This document shows, one piece after another, positions 34,740 to 46,388 of a DNA stretch of 64,000 nucleotides (the first letter of the stretch is position 1; every line of letters begins with the position of its first letter). The stretch is from Patagioenas fasciata (taxonomy: Eukaryota; Chordata; Aves; Columbiformes; Columbidae): positions 6,117,945-6,181,944 of the forward strand of contig NC_092541.1 in the NCBI RefSeq assembly GCF_037038585.1. Reading direction: 5' to 3'. A program made the position numbers and the translations under genes. The notes below the pieces were generated by a model. The model ran no database searches. It saw nothing but the letters and a program-made list of their open reading frames with translations, and was not told where the DNA came from.

Positions 34740-36240
34740 TTCAGCTGGTGTCCAAGCAGAAGAAGGCAAGAGAAGTGGATGAGGGAGCAAGGACTTGGCT
34801 TTGATTTGTATCACTGCCTCCTTTTCATTTCCAGGCGTGTGCCATGTCTGCTCCTCAATAAAAGCTTCTTCTGATCAGCTGAAAGCCCAAGGGTTACCAT
34901 GAATGAGGATGTGCCACATCCATCTCTTTCCTTCATTCTTCAGCTCTACCTCGATGGTTACTTCTTGTTTCCTCCCCAGATGTGTGCATTGTGCTACTGG
35001 TTTTGACCCCATCACGCTTAACACTGCTCTAGGGAAAAAATAATTTCCACGTTTCTGTCTGTGTAGTCTGTGAGTACAGAATCAATGCCATGGGCTTTCC
35101 TTGGACCTTGTCCTTCCCCAGAATGCTCTAACCCTGCTGCAATTTTCCCCAGGCGTCCTCAGCAGATTCCATGGTTGGTTGTTTTCCTGTGTATGTTCTT
35201 GTCATGTGTGCTGTTGTGAGCTGTTATGTTTGTGTGAATTCACGTGAGAGCACTAATTTGTGCATGATTACATGCTGATGTGCATCAGCTTGTGAGTGAG
35301 TGTCCTTGTGTGTCACTAATCACAAGGGAATGTGCTGCTGGCAACCGAGAAACTCTCTACTGCTCTCTCCATGAGCACCAGAGAACAACAGGTTCCCAGG
35401 GTCAGAAGGAGCCTGAGTGCAGGTCAGTGGTGACTGCACCAGCCTGCTGGAGATCTGTCCAGGGAAGAGGCAATGAAATGAAATCCCTGTCTCCTGAGCC
35501 CTCATGCCCACCCAATGTTCTCATTCCCTTGCTGCTCATTTCAGATCCCAACAAGGATGGTTTCACTCCAGCTTGAATCCTTACTTTACTGCATTGTGAC
35601 AAAACTGGGAGTGTCTCAGCATGGCCAGCAGTCCCTCCTCCCCATTTCTGCAGGCCAAGACACAGCTGCTCTCCCCAGAGCAAGAGAGTTCAGAAGGAGG
35701 GGGTTTGCTTTATGGGTAAGAAGAAAGGCTGAGAGATCCTGCTGACCATGTGCTGGCCAACACTGAGTGGATCTACTTCCGATACTATATCAATGGTGTC
35801 TGGGGTGTGGCAGAGCCCCCCCTCCTCTCTAAGCCCAGGACAAATGTCCTTGTGAGCCCATTGACCAGGTGTTGTGTCAGGCAGGGGCTGAGTCCTCACC
35901 TTGAACAGGTATTGAGTGGAAGGAACATGGAGCCTGAGGTTGCTGTGCTCTGAGTGAAAGAACATTTACAAAGCAATGAAGTCAGCACATGCGGCAAGTT
36001 TAGAAATGACACCCAAGTGCAGGGAACAGGCAGTACAGGGATCTCTCTTAGCCAAATTGTTACCAGCAAGTCCAGGAACTGCATGTTCAAAGGAAAAAGA
36101 TGGACTACACTGTGGAAGTCCTCTGCAACAGAAGTACAAGCAGTGCTCTGGAACATGGGGAGACCTACTTAAGCAACAAGCTAAAAGAAACAAATGAGAA
36201 TAGGAAAGAATTTCTCTGAGACCTTCTGTAATCTTCATCC
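34740..36240. repeat. Keratin upstream flank, paralogous block, plus V5 lead-in
   Basis: Contains the decayed keratin exon-1/promoter (34740-34815, TATA lost). It then carries the block shared with 8.44-10.13 and 41.65-43.08 kb. 36.0-36.24 kb holds a decayed CR1-like remnant. Confidence 0.55.
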
Positions 36241-36244
36241 TGGA

Positions 36245-36485
36245 GGAGCCAGAAAACCAGTGGCTGCTGTTTCCAGCCCCTGAGCTCTGGGACAGCTCTG
36301 GGAAGCTGGTCCATCTCCTGTGTTAGGGCATTGCAGCTGCCCAAGGCTGCAACTGGTGCTTTGCGGGCTTCTTCATGCTGGAGAAGGGGTAGAGTCCATT
36401 TTCCAGGAGCTAAAGTTGTGGTGTGCAGAGCCCCGGAGCCCTGTGAGCCCGGGCAACACCCCAAGCGGCGCCGGAGCTGGTAGAG
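36245..36485 (+). promoter_or_regulatory. Conserved 5' block upstream of V5 (shortened)
   Basis: Retains GACAGCTCTGGGAAGCTGGT at 36291 and CTTCATGCTGGAGAAG at 36370. The upstream part of the block is missing. Confidence 0.45.
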
Positions 36486-36492
36486 AGGAGAT

Positions 36493-37019
36493 AGGGGAGA
36501 AGGAGAGGGGAGAAGGAGAGGGGAGAAGGAGAGGGAGAGGGAGAGGGAGAGGGAGGGGAGGGGAGGGGAGGGGAGGGGAGGGGAGGGGAGGGGAGGGGAG
36601 GGGAGGAGAGGAGAGGAGAAGAGAGGAGAGCAGAGGAGAGGAGAGGAGAGGAGAGGAGAGGAGAGGAGAGGAGAGGAGAGGAGAGGAGGGGAGAGGAGAG
36701 GAGAGGAGGGGAGAGGAGGGGAGAGGAGGGGAGAGGAGGGGAGAGGAGGGGAGAGGAGGGGAGAGGAGGGGAGAGGAGAGGAGAGGAGAGGAGAGGAGAG
36801 GAGAGGAGAGGAGAGGAGAGGAGAGGAGAGGAGAGGAGAGGAGAGGAGAGGAGGGGAGAGGAGGGGAGAGGAGGGGAGAGGAGGGGAGAGGAGGGGAGAG
36901 GAGGGGAGAGGAGGGGAGAGGAGAGGAGAGGAGAGGAGAGGAGAGGAGAGGAGAGGAGAGGAGAGGAGAGGAGAGGAGAGGAGAGGAGAGGAGAGGAGAG
37001 GAGAGGAGAGAGGAAAAGA
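36493..37019. repeat. Very long purine-only GGAGA/GGGGA tract before V5
   Basis: Interleaved arrays of GGAGA and GGGGA units over 527 bp with a single pyrimidine (C at 36631). Positions 36632-37019 are 388 nt of pure purine. It ends about 65 bp before the V5 leader ATG. Confidence 0.97.
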
Positions 37020-37085
37020 CAGTGCGGCCGGATCAGGGAGCCGGGGCTGGCAGGGGCAGTGAGACGCAGGCGGCGGAGCGGCGGG

Positions 37086-38012
37086 ATGGGGCGGTGCCGG
37101 GGTACAGGACTGGCGGGACCGGCTGCGGTGCTGCTGGGTGCGCAGGGCTGGCGGGGCTACGTGGGGGACGGGGCTGCGTAGGGACTGTGCTGGGTCTGGG
37201 GTGGACCAGCAGTTCCCTCGATGCTGTCGTCTCCTCTGGCTTCCTTTTGGATCTCTGCCCCGAACCAACCCCCACTTCGTCGGATATTTCCTCGGAAAAA
37301 TCATCGCTCTTTTCTTTGTCCAATCCTCCCTGTTTCCTTTCTTGCCTCTGTGTCTCTCCCTAGAACTCACGCAGTCATCCCTTCCCCTTCCCCTTCCCCT
37401 TCCCCTTCCCCTTCCCCTTCCCCTTCCCCTTCCCCTTCCCCTTCCCCTTCCCCTTCCCCTTCCCCTTCCCCTTCCCCGTTATTAGTCTTTTATTCCCCTT
37501 ACTTAAGTGATTTCACCCTTCCACCTTTCGTTCATGCATTCATCTCTCCACCAAATGTTATGGACACTACCCTTACTCGTGTGTGCACATCTTCTAGAAA
37601 CCCTTCCCATCAGCTCTTTTAGTTCCTGCGGGATTTTTTCCAGGAGACAGCAAGCAGGGCTTCGGGGATTTGAGGAGTTTTAAGGTTCTGAGGATTTTTT
37701 CTTCTTTTTCTCTCCGGCAGTGGCTTCGGGAAGAGCCCAGGTGCAGTAGGAGCCGTCAGCAGAGGTCTCCGAGGGCACCGGCATCAGCATCAACTGCTCA
37801 CACCCCGACATACAGACCAGTAATTTCATCCTGTGTTACCGTCTCCTCCCGGGCCGAGGTCCGGACCTCCTCGGGAGCAGTTTTAAAGGCTCCAAAGCGC
37901 TGTCGGAGCCGCCGGGCCGGCTGTCGGTGGCGGCAGACCGCCGGTCCAGTGCCCTGTGGCTCTCCCGGCCCCGGCGCGGGGACGCGGCGGTGTATTACTG
38001 CGCCGTGGGAGA
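37086..38012 (+). pseudogene. TRAV: T-cell receptor variable segment V5, pseudogene
   Basis: Exon 1 (37086-37137) encodes MGRCRGTGLAGPAAVLL. Exon 2 is 37721-38012, after a CTCCGGCAG acceptor. The exon has a TAG stop at 37747-37749 (VQ*EPSAE) where the sisters have CAG. The invariant domain-core Trp is Cys: TGT at 37834-37836, read ILCYRLLPG. Framework 3 and VYYCAVG are otherwise preserved, as is the RSS, so the segment could still rearrange but not encode a chain. It has the longest purine tract of the family and an intronic (CCCCTT)n array. Confidence 0.9.
37376..37478. repeat. (CCCCTT)n hexanucleotide array in V5 intron
   Basis: About 17 uninterrupted CCCCTT units, pyrimidine-only on the + strand. 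Absent from the other V introns. Confidence 0.95.
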
Positions 38013-38051
38013 CACGGGGAGAGGAGCCGGGGCTGCGGCCGGGCACGAACC
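38013..38051 (+). other. 23-bp-spacer RSS of V5
   Basis: CACGGGG (38013-38019), 23-bp spacer, GCACGAACC (38043-38051). Intact although the gene is dead. Confidence 0.88.
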
Positions 38052-38106
38052 GCCGCGGGTGGGGCCGGGCGGGTGTGGCGGGGGCGGGGGACAGTCCCAG
38101 CCGGAC

Positions 38107-38122
38107 CCGCCATGGGGCGATG
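38107..38122 (+). promoter_or_regulatory. Degraded CTCF-like motif 3' of V5 RSS
   Basis: CCGCCATGGGGCGATG at the conserved place. It carries changes (CCAGG to CCATG, CGCTG to CGATG) in the core that intact V1-family copies keep. Confidence 0.4.
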
Positions 38123-38228
38123 CCGCTCTGGCCGCCTCGTCCCGCCTGGCCCCGGGGAAGTTTCGCCGCCCGATCGGCAGCGGGATCGCGTCGGCACCAG
38201 CCGCACTCCCTCCGGGATGCCTGCAGAA

Positions 38229-39625
38229 ATAACGGTCGCCGTATCATTACCGTGTGAAGGTAGCACAATCCATTGTCCCGTAATTCGATATTTGCATGAA
38301 TGGCTAAATGAGCTCTTAACTGTTTCTTAGAGATCATCAGTGAAATTGTACTTCTTGTGAAAAAGCAGGAATAAACACAGAAGATGAGAAGGCCCTGTGG
38401 AACTTAAAAACCAGTGGCCAACACACAATGAAGTTAATCCTGTCGGGCTCACTGCCCATCTAATCACTGGCCCACATTTTTTGTTTGGGGTGACTTTGGA
38501 AAAAACAGACCTTCCAAACATAAGAACACAACTCTTAACCAAGAGCAACCCCTCAGCATTCTAATAGCATCCAGACACAAAATAATTGATCAATAGACTA
38601 AGCTTCCCCAGGGAGAACAATGCAATCCTCTCCAAGAGTCCATATTGGTGAGGGGGTTTGCAACATCAGTTATGAATCAAGACATCATAATGGTACAGCT
38701 GTTATTAAGGTTTCATGAAAGCGCTGGAAGTGTGAGGCCAGTACTACAAGCATGCCTCCTCTCTAAGTAATGACTTCAATCAAATTACCAAAAGACCACC
38801 CACAACTACCCTTGTCCTAGAAAAGGACCACTAGCATGGCAGAGTTTGGTAAATCTTCTCCCTCACTCTTCTCACTTACCTGCGAATGAACCTCCTACCC
38901 TAATTTACTCTACCATATCCGTGTCATACACCATACCAATCCTAATCGCTGTAGTGTTCTTATCACTAGTGCAATGGAGGGACCTAAGCTACATGCAAGC
39001 CTGAAAAGTCCAAACATTGTAGGCCCTTTGGGCTACTACAACCAGTAGCAGACAGAGTAGAGCTATTTCTTAAAGACTTCATTAGAACTCCCATACTAGC
39101 ACCCAAATATCTGAATTCTCCTTTCCCTTCCCTTCTCTTATTGACCTAAATCTAGGGCTCCTCTTCCTCCCAGCTCTGTCAAATTAAGCACTGTACTCAA
39201 CCTTATGGTCCAGCTGGGCCTCAAACTCAAAATATGCTTTAGCTGGAGCACTATGAGCAGTGGTACAAACCATTTCTTACGAAGCACCACTAGCCATTAT
39301 TCCCCTATCCACAATCACACTGAGCAAAACCTACACCCTAAGTGCCATTAACCAAGAGCCATTATACCTCATTTTCTCCTCCAGACCACTTAAAATAATA
39401 TGATACATATCCAGGCTTATTGAAACAAACTGCTCTTCATTCAACCTTACCCAAGGGGAATCCCAACTTGTCTCAGACTTCAATGTAGAATACACTGCAC
39501 GACCATTCATTTGATTCATCCTAGCTGACTATTCAAACATCATACTGATAAATGCTTTAACTACCTTGCTATTTCTCCACCCATGCTGACTTGGTCAACA
39601 TTCAGAGTTCTTTCCAAGATATGAT
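38229..39625 (+). other. Nuclear mitochondrial insertion (NUMT): 16S rRNA - tRNA-Leu(UUR) - ND1
   Basis: 38229-38828 follows the 3' half of avian mitochondrial 16S rRNA: AACGGTCGCCGTATC at 38231, CAGTGAAATTG near 38338, GCCCTGTGGAACTTAAAAA near 38393, CAAGAGCAACCCCTCA near 38540. A loss of 100 bp or more follows the TATTAAGG stretch near 38705. 38829-38885 is a broken tRNA-Leu(UUR) (TAGCATGGCAGAGTTTGGTA). ND1 opens at 38886 with MNLLP-like sequence. It continues as LSYMQA, SNSKYALAGAL, QTISYE and [13 protein letters not shown], with frameshifts, stops, and TGA where mitochondrial code has Trp. Gene order and strand match bird mtDNA. Not functional. Confidence 0.93.
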
Positions 39626-39727
39626 TCTAAAAGAGGAGCCACTGCTGAGTGTTCCAGCCTCCCATTCCTCTGTCAATGGAGAAGGATCTCCTTGTGCCCT
39701 CACCCCCTTCCACCCCAGGGTAACACC

Positions 39728-40464
39728 TGTCCTGGTTTAACCCGAGCTAGAAACACAACCGCAATAGCCACTCACTCACTGATCCCCACCCCCCAAACAG
39801 AGGAGAAAATCAAAAGGGAAAGGAGAAACTTGGACTGAGATAAATACAGCTTATATGAAATAACACAATAATAATACACTACCAAAAAAAAAATAATAAT
39901 AGAAATAGAGAACAAAACAATGCAATTCCTCACAAATTCTGTCCACACCAAGCAACCACTCCCAGAAAACAGCACCTGGTCCCAAAGACAATCCCAGAGC
40001 GATAAAAGAGGGGAAAAAAAAAAAAAAAAAAAGAGGCAAAAATGTCCAGAGGCCTCTGCAAATGTGCAGGATGGCATAAGGTCAAACTAACAAAACTAAG
40101 GAAGAGAACCCCTCCAGGTCTGACAAAAAGTGCAAAGCAAGAAGAATGCGAGAGAGACCAGAAGATCCAAACTCCCTTTAAATATGAAGCATGAAACTAA
40201 TGGGATGAAAAACTCTTTTTGATCAGTCTGGATGTCAGTTAAGGTCTGCCCCATCAGTGCCCCCTTTCTCAATGCCCCACACGTGTGGGTAGAGCTCAGA
40301 ATATCCTTGACTCTCAGACAAGAACAATTAAAAACATAGACTCTGTCCCGGGGTGTTATTCCTTGTTCTCAAACTAAGTCTGAATAATGACCACGCTGGC
40401 TATGAAAAAGAAAGGTTTCTAACTGCATTAAGAAAATTAACTCATTTTCAGTCAAACCAGCACA
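39728..40464 (-). mobile_element. Endogenous retrovirus LTR (ERVL-like), solo
   Basis: In reverse orientation it starts TGTGCTGGTTTGACTG (plus-strand end 40464) and ends GGGTTAAACCAGGACA (plus-strand 39728), with TG...CA ends over 737 bp. Flanking 5-mers ACACC and TACCC match only in part. No internal genes. It lies about 100 bp after the mitochondrial insertion. Confidence 0.75.
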
Positions 40465-40881
40465 TACCCTTCTCCTTTGGTAGCTTGGGGAGTGTCCACA
40501 GAGGGAATGACCACATGGAGACCAGGCTTGAATGCAGCAGAACTTTAATGAGTCAAAAGAGGCAAACAAAGTCACTGCAAGTGGAGGACAGCAGTGCAGG
40601 AATCCCCAGAGGAATCCACAAGTCTGCAGTCCGTGGTCATGAAGAAGTTTGTGCATGATGTTCATCTGCCTGCTCAATAGAGGAAGATGGGACAGATGAT
40701 TCCCACCAGAAGGGCCCTGGGGGAGACTCGTTGCCACGGGAAATCCAAAGCAATCAACAAAAAAAGGAAAGAAATGCAAAGCCATCCAGCTGTACTGAAA
40801 ACGTAACCAAAATCTAGATCCTTGGCCCAACACCATGTTTTGAGTTGCTCAATGTGTCTCCCTTGGGCTTTGCTGGCAACT

Positions 40882-41178
40882 TTAACAGTGGAGGTACCTT
40901 CTGCCAAAGTAGCGGCTGGAAATGCCATCAGAGGTCACAGCACCCAGAGTTGATGGGCACTCCATCACAGCTGAGGATTCTGCCAACAGCAGCAGAAGCG
41001 GAGGAGCCCACAACGGTGTTCTGTGGGAAGGAGCTGAGGATGGGGCCAGGCAGGGTCACCACCACAGGGGCCGGCTGGATGACGATGGTAGAGTCCTGAC
41101 ACAGGGCTCATTGCAGCTGTTGGCCAGTGGGGTTGGGCCGCAGGGCTGGCAGGGCAGGCACTGATTGTAGCAGGACAT
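40882..41178 (-). pseudogene. Feather-keratin pseudogene with two frameshifts
   Basis: Opens [20 protein letters not shown] at 41178 and is intact through NEPCVR. A net 10-nt loss near 41095 removes the QCQSS region and shifts frame. The core ([20 protein letters not shown]) is read in another frame. A second shift near 40925 separates DL from ISSRYFGRRYLHC, which ends at TAA (40882). That tail differs from the CISSxSRCPPC of the intact genes and is nearer the usual feather-keratin ending. TATA box and exon 1 survive upstream. Confidence 0.87.
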
Positions 41179-41615
41179 GTCCTGAGGGTGGAGATGAAGC
41201 TGTGAGAGAGGGCAGGGAGAAAGCAGAGCATAGAAGTGTGTAAGAAGCAGCTTGGTTACCCTGTGGCAAAGAAGCCAAGGCCACTTCTGAGTGGGGAGCT
41301 GGCAGATGTGCCAGGAGACACAAAATCTGCATTGCCCTACAAGGAGCAGCCTCACACAAGGAGTCCCTCTCCTAGTGTGTAAACCAAAAGACCCCTCTGC
41401 CATACCCCAGCCTCAGTCTAAGCAGATTTTCTGCCTGTTTCCCTCTCCAATGACAAGAAGATGCAAGCCCAAGGACAGGACATAGCCAATATGAGCAGAG
41501 ATGTCCATCAATGAGAGACGTAAGGTTTACACAGGAGGAAAAGAGGTTTCAGACTCACCTCATTCCCAGTGAAGAAGGTAAGAGAAGTGGATGAGAGAGC
41601 AGAGACTTGGGCTGC

Positions 41616-41623
41616 CTTTTATA
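41616..41623 (-). promoter_or_regulatory. TATA box of keratin pseudogene
   Basis: TATAAAAG on the - strand, followed by an exon-1-like stretch and a CAC/GTGAGTC donor region near 41560. Confidence 0.6.
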
Positions 41624-41649
41624 TCTGCCCTTCATTGCTGCAGGACAAG

Positions 41650-43080
41650 AGGCACCCTTGGTAGAGGCAACAATTTTCTGACAAGCTCATCTTGAATGCA
41701 AACCATCGCAGCTAATGAGATGGGCTGTGCTCTAGTTTCCAAGACTGCTGCCTTTTCACTTCCAGGCTTGTGTCATGCCCATTCCCCAATGAAGGTTTCC
41801 TCTGATCCCTGGGATGAAAGGCCCCAGGATTTCTAGGGCAGGAATGCAACACTACAGGCAGAAGTCTCAGCTCAAGTGCTGAAGGGGTCTAGATGGGCAA
41901 AAGATGATATTCTGGGAAACTCTGTTGGGGCTTGTTTAAAAACTGTTCTCAGGAAGATGGTCCCATTGTCCTTAGCTGGATGCTTGTGGGTTTCCATGCA
42001 TCAGGATGAGTGAAGTCCTCATCTTTCCTTGCCTCCTCAGCTCAGCCTTATGACCCCTTGTTGGTTCCTTCTCAGGGGCATGTGTTGTGCTGCTTGGTTT
42101 TGACTCCATCTTGCCTAACACTGCCCAGTCCCTTGGGTCCTGAACAGAGTCCATGAACTTGTCCAGCACCATGGATCATGTTGTTGCTATGGGTGTTCTT
42201 TTTCTCTGTGTACTTGTACACAGACAGGTTTGTGCAGATATGTGGGAGCACAAATTTGTTTATAATTGCAAACTGGCATGCATGAGGCTGTGTGTGTGTG
42301 TATCTTTGTATGCTACACATTATGAGGGAATGTGCTTGTCATGGCAGAGACGCTCCTCACTGTTATCTCAATGAGCACAGAGCAGCAGGGTCCCAGGGTC
42401 AGAAGGTGCCTGAGTGCAGCTGAGTGCTGATGGCACCAGCCTGTTAGAGATCTGTCTAGGAAAGAGGCCCTGAAATGTAGCCACTGCCTCCTGAGTCCTC
42501 TTTTTCCAGGCACTCCAAATCCTGCACTCTGGTGTCACCTATTTCAGGTCACAACAAGGATGATTTCAATCCAGTTTGAATCCTTGGTTTAATTCAGTGT
42601 AACAACATGGGGAGTGTCTCGGTGTGTCTGGAAGTCTCCCCTTCCTGCATCTCCAGGTCAGGACAGAGCTGCTCTTCCCACCTCTAGACCATTCAAAGGG
42701 ATGGGGTTTGCTTTATGGGCAAGCAGAACCAACCATGTGCTGACCACCCCTGGGTGGATGTGCTTCCAATTTACTGTTGAAGGTTTCTGAGATGCAACAC
42801 AGATCACACTGGATTTGGGAACACATCCCCAAAAGTCAACCACTGTCCCTCTCTCTGACAAGATTTTTGCTCAGTGGATACCTTTTCTAAGCCTCGTCTC
42901 CTGAATGTCTGTCGTTTGGAGCTCAGATCCAATTTGCAGGTAGTGCAGTTGAGGACTCTCCCCCTTCCCTTTAGTCACATCAGTGACATGAGCTCAGCCA
43001 GGGCTGATTCCCCTCCCCAAGAAGCTGCTTTGAGCTCTAGTGCATCTGAGGTCAACCAATGTCATTGTTTTCTCATGAGG
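41650..43080. repeat. Keratin upstream flank, paralogous block
   Basis: Third copy of the block at 8.44-10.13 and 34.82-36.0 kb. No gene recognised. Confidence 0.55.
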
Positions 43081-43084
43081 TAAT

Positions 43085-44084
43085 AGGCACTGTGGACATG
43101 GGAAGGACAGGGAATGTGTGCACCTAGAGCTTAGCAAGACCTTTGACTGTGTGTCTTGTACTTCCTTCATGGCTAAATATGAGATGACTGGGATCAGTAA
43201 GTGGATGACAAGTTGAGTGGAAACTCTGCTGGACTACGAGGCTCAGAGAGTTGTGATCTTGCTGCAAAGCCTAACTGGCTGACACACATTAGTGGTGTCT
43301 GGTAGTAGGGATCAGTAGTAGGACCAATACTGTTTAATATTTTAATGAACACCATAAGGTGTGAGAAGTAAGGAACACTGTTATCTGTGGAAAACAACGA
43401 GCAAGGGGAATGGGCTGTTATTATCAGAAATGGCACCTGTTCAAAGGACCAGCACAGGCTAGATGTGTTGCCTGACTATAACCTCATGAATGCCAAAAAG
43501 TGTAAGGGCAAGGTTTTGCAGATGAGGGGAAAAAAGGCCGGTTTAGTCATGCAGGCCAGGGCTGGCTATATGACACACATATCCACAGAAAATGATGTGG
43601 GGTTTTAAGAGACACCCAGCTGAGTATGAGACAGTGGTGTGCCGTTGCAGCAAACAGGACTGACTCCATCCTGAGCTGTGTTATTCAAATTGCTGACAGC
43701 AGGTCCAGAAGAATGATTCTGCCTCTCTAGCACTTCCGAGATCACATCTGGAATACTGAGTCCTGGGGGTGGTCCCTGGCACGAGAAGGGTATTGACACA
43801 TTGGACTGAGTTCAACAAAGGCCACCACATAAATTAGGGAGCTGATGAGTATGATATTCAAGGAGAGACTGAGAGAACTGTCTCTGTTCATCTTGGAAAT
43901 GCCTCAGAGGACAGACTCTTCCTTTCTACAAATACTCTTTCAGCAGAATAGAAGAAGATGGAAGTTTGCAGGAGACAGAGCAAAAATGCCCAGGAGTTTG
44001 TGCATTTTCCATCCTTAGAGGTGTTCAAGAATGGACTGAATGTGACTTTGAGCAACACGATCGAACGGGATCCATTCTGAGCAC
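43085..44084 (+). repeat. Degenerate CR1 LINE upstream of V6
   Basis: Paralogous to 540-1330. It shows a decayed RT block (GCAAGACCTTTGACTG near 43133, GTAGGGATCAGTAGTAGGAC near 43303) and the 3' part to GATCGAACGGGATC. Confidence 0.6.
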
Positions 44085-44091
44085 AAGGGTG

Positions 44092-45928
44092 GCAACTAGG
44101 AAAGCTAAGGACTCCTTAGAATTAAACATGGTGAGAGGGGTCAACGACAACAGAAAGAGCTTTTTCAAATATGTAGCAGATAAAACTAACACCAGAGGCA
44201 AGGTAGGCCCACTGATGAACGAGGTGGGTGCCCCGGTGACAGAAGATACAGAGAAGGCAGAGTTACTGAATGCCTTGTCTCTGTCTACTCTACCGGAAGC
44301 TGTCCTAAGGAGCCCCGTACCGCTGAGGCCCCAGAAGAAGGTAGGACAATGGAGGAGTTTGCCTCGGTTGACGAGGACAGGGTTAGGGAGCAGTTAGGCA
44401 ATATAGACATCCATAAATCCATGGGTCCATATGGGATGCACCCGTGGGTGCTGAGGGAGCTGGCTGACATCATTGCTGGACCACTCTCCATCATCGTTGC
44501 CAGGTCTTGGGAAACGGGAGAGCTACCTGAGGACTGGAGGAAAGCAAATGTCACTCCAGTCTTCAAAAAGGGCCAGAAGGAGGACCTCACCTCCATCCGT
44601 GGGAAAGTGATGGAACAACTAATTCTTGGTGCCATCTCAAAACAGATCAAAGATAGGAGGGTCATTAGGGGCCATCAACATGGCTTCACCAAGGTGAAGT
44701 CATGTTTGATCAAACTCATCACCTTTTTTTGAGGATATAACGAGGTGGATGGATGATGGCAGAGCAGTGGATGTGGTCTACCTTGACTTCAGTAAAGCAT
44801 TTGACACAGTCTCCCACAGCATCCTCACAACTAAACTGAGGGAGTGTGGTCTGGACAATAGGTAGTGAGGCGGACTGTGAACTGGCTGAAGGAAAGAAGC
44901 CAGAGAGTCATGGTCAATGGGGCAGAGTCCAGTTGGAGGCCTGTATCTAGTGGAGTGCCTCAGGGGTCAGTACTGGGGCCAGTATTATTCAATATATTCA
45001 TCAATGATTTGGATGAGGGAATAGAGTGACTGTCAGCAAGTTTGCTGATGACACCAAACTGGGAGGAGTGGTTGACACGCCAGAAGGCTCTGCTGCCATC
45101 CAGAGACCTGGACAGGTTGGAGAGTTGGGTGGCGAAAAATTTAATGAAATATAAAAAGGAAAAGTGTAGAGTATTGCATCTGGGTAGGAACAACCCCAGG
45201 TTCCAGTATAAGTTGGGGAATGACGTATTAGAGAGCAGGGTAGGGGAAAGGGACCTGGGGGTCCCGGTGGACAGCAGGGTGACCATGAGCCAGCACTGTG
45301 CTCTTGTGGCCAAGAAGGCCAATGGCATCCTGGTATGTATTAGAAGGAGGGTGGTTAGTAGGTTGAGAGGGGTTCTCCTTCCCATTACTCTGCCCTGGTG
45401 ACACCACACCTGGAATATTGTGTCCAATTCTGGGCCCCTCAGTTCAAGAAGGACAGGGAACTGCTGTAGAGAGTCCAGCGCAGAGCCACAAAGATGATTA
45501 AGGGAGTGGAGCATCTCCCTTATGAGGAAAGGCTGAGGGAGCTGGGGCTCTTTAGCTTGGAGAAGAGGAGATTGAGGGGTGACCTTATTAATGTTTACAA
45601 ATATATAAAGGGTGAGTGTCAAGAGGATGGAGCCACGCTCTTCTCAGTGACAACCAATGGTAGGACAAAGGGGAATGGGTTCATACTGGAACACAAGAGG
45701 TTCCACTTAAATTTGAGAAGAAACTTCTTCTCAGTAAGGATGACAGAGCCTGGACCAGGCTGTCCAGGGGCGTTGTGGAGTCTCCTACTCTGGAGACATT
45801 CAAAACCTGCCTGAACACATTCGTGTGTAACCTCATGTAAGTGTTCCTGCTCCGGCGGGGGGATTGGGCTAGATGATCTTTTGAGGTCCCTTCCAATCCC
45901 TAACATTCTGTGATTCTGTGATACTGTG
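44092..45928 (+). mobile_element. 5'-truncated CR1 LINE insertion
   Basis: An 1,837-bp element beginning in the pre-RT linker (KAKDSLELN...FKYVADKTN). It passes through RT blocks HKSMGPYGMHPWVLRELADI (44410), VYLDFSKAFDTVSHS (44778) and the catalytic-type FADDTKL (45040), to the 3' UTR and terminal octamers ATTCTGTGATTCTGTG (45905). Frameshifts, an internal loss in KKGQKEDLTS and stops make it inactive. Direct repeats AAGGGTG flank it (44085-44091, 45929-45935). The intact single site lies at 55191-55197 upstream of V7. Confidence 0.93.
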
Positions 45929-46059
45929 AAGGGTGATGTAGAAGACCTCTGGAGGTGACTTCTCACCTACATTCTGATTCTGTAATCCCCTCCCTCCCCT
46001 GCCCTCCCTGACCCCTTCATGTCCAAGGACACAATAATCCTCACACACCCTCTGCGACA

Positions 46060-46388
46060 ACACAGTTTTCAGGCATTGTGCTGGGACTACATAGAGGGAA
46101 CTGAAGGGAGACAGCGTCTTCACTGCCAACCGCAGGAAATCAGTGGCTGCTGTTTCCCGCCCCTGAGCTTGGAGACAGCTCTGGGAAGCTGGTCCATCTC
46201 CTCGGTCAGGGTCCTGCTGTTCCCCAGGCTGCAAATGGCACTGTGCGGGATTCTTCTTGCTGGAGGAGTAGACGAGTCCATTTCCCAGGAGCCAAAGCTG
46301 TCACCGTGCAGAGACCGGGAGCGAGACCCCGCTTCAAAAAGGGTCTTTTGGAGGGCGAGACTCCGAGTGGCTCTGGCGCAGAAGAGGT
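46060..46388 (+). promoter_or_regulatory. Conserved 5' block upstream of V6
   Basis: Includes GAGCTTGGAGACAGCTCTGG near 46166 and GCGAGACCCCGCTTCAAAAA near 46321. The latter is shared only with V7. Confidence 0.5.

Noticed and set aside
36165-37370. Very long open frames of alternating Ser/Leu/Pro or Gly/Glu/Arg (also near 1.6-2.3, 7.4 and 55.6-56.4 kb)
   Set aside because: They are translations of purine microsatellites, which lack stops in most frames. No codon or domain evidence.
38829-38885. tRNA-Leu gene
   Set aside because: It is the tRNA remnant inside the mitochondrial insertion; the 3' half is degraded and cannot fold as a cloverleaf.
45905-45928. Short direct repeats resembling a CRISPR-like or satellite array
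   Set aside because: They are the ATTCTGTG octamers that normally end CR1 elements.
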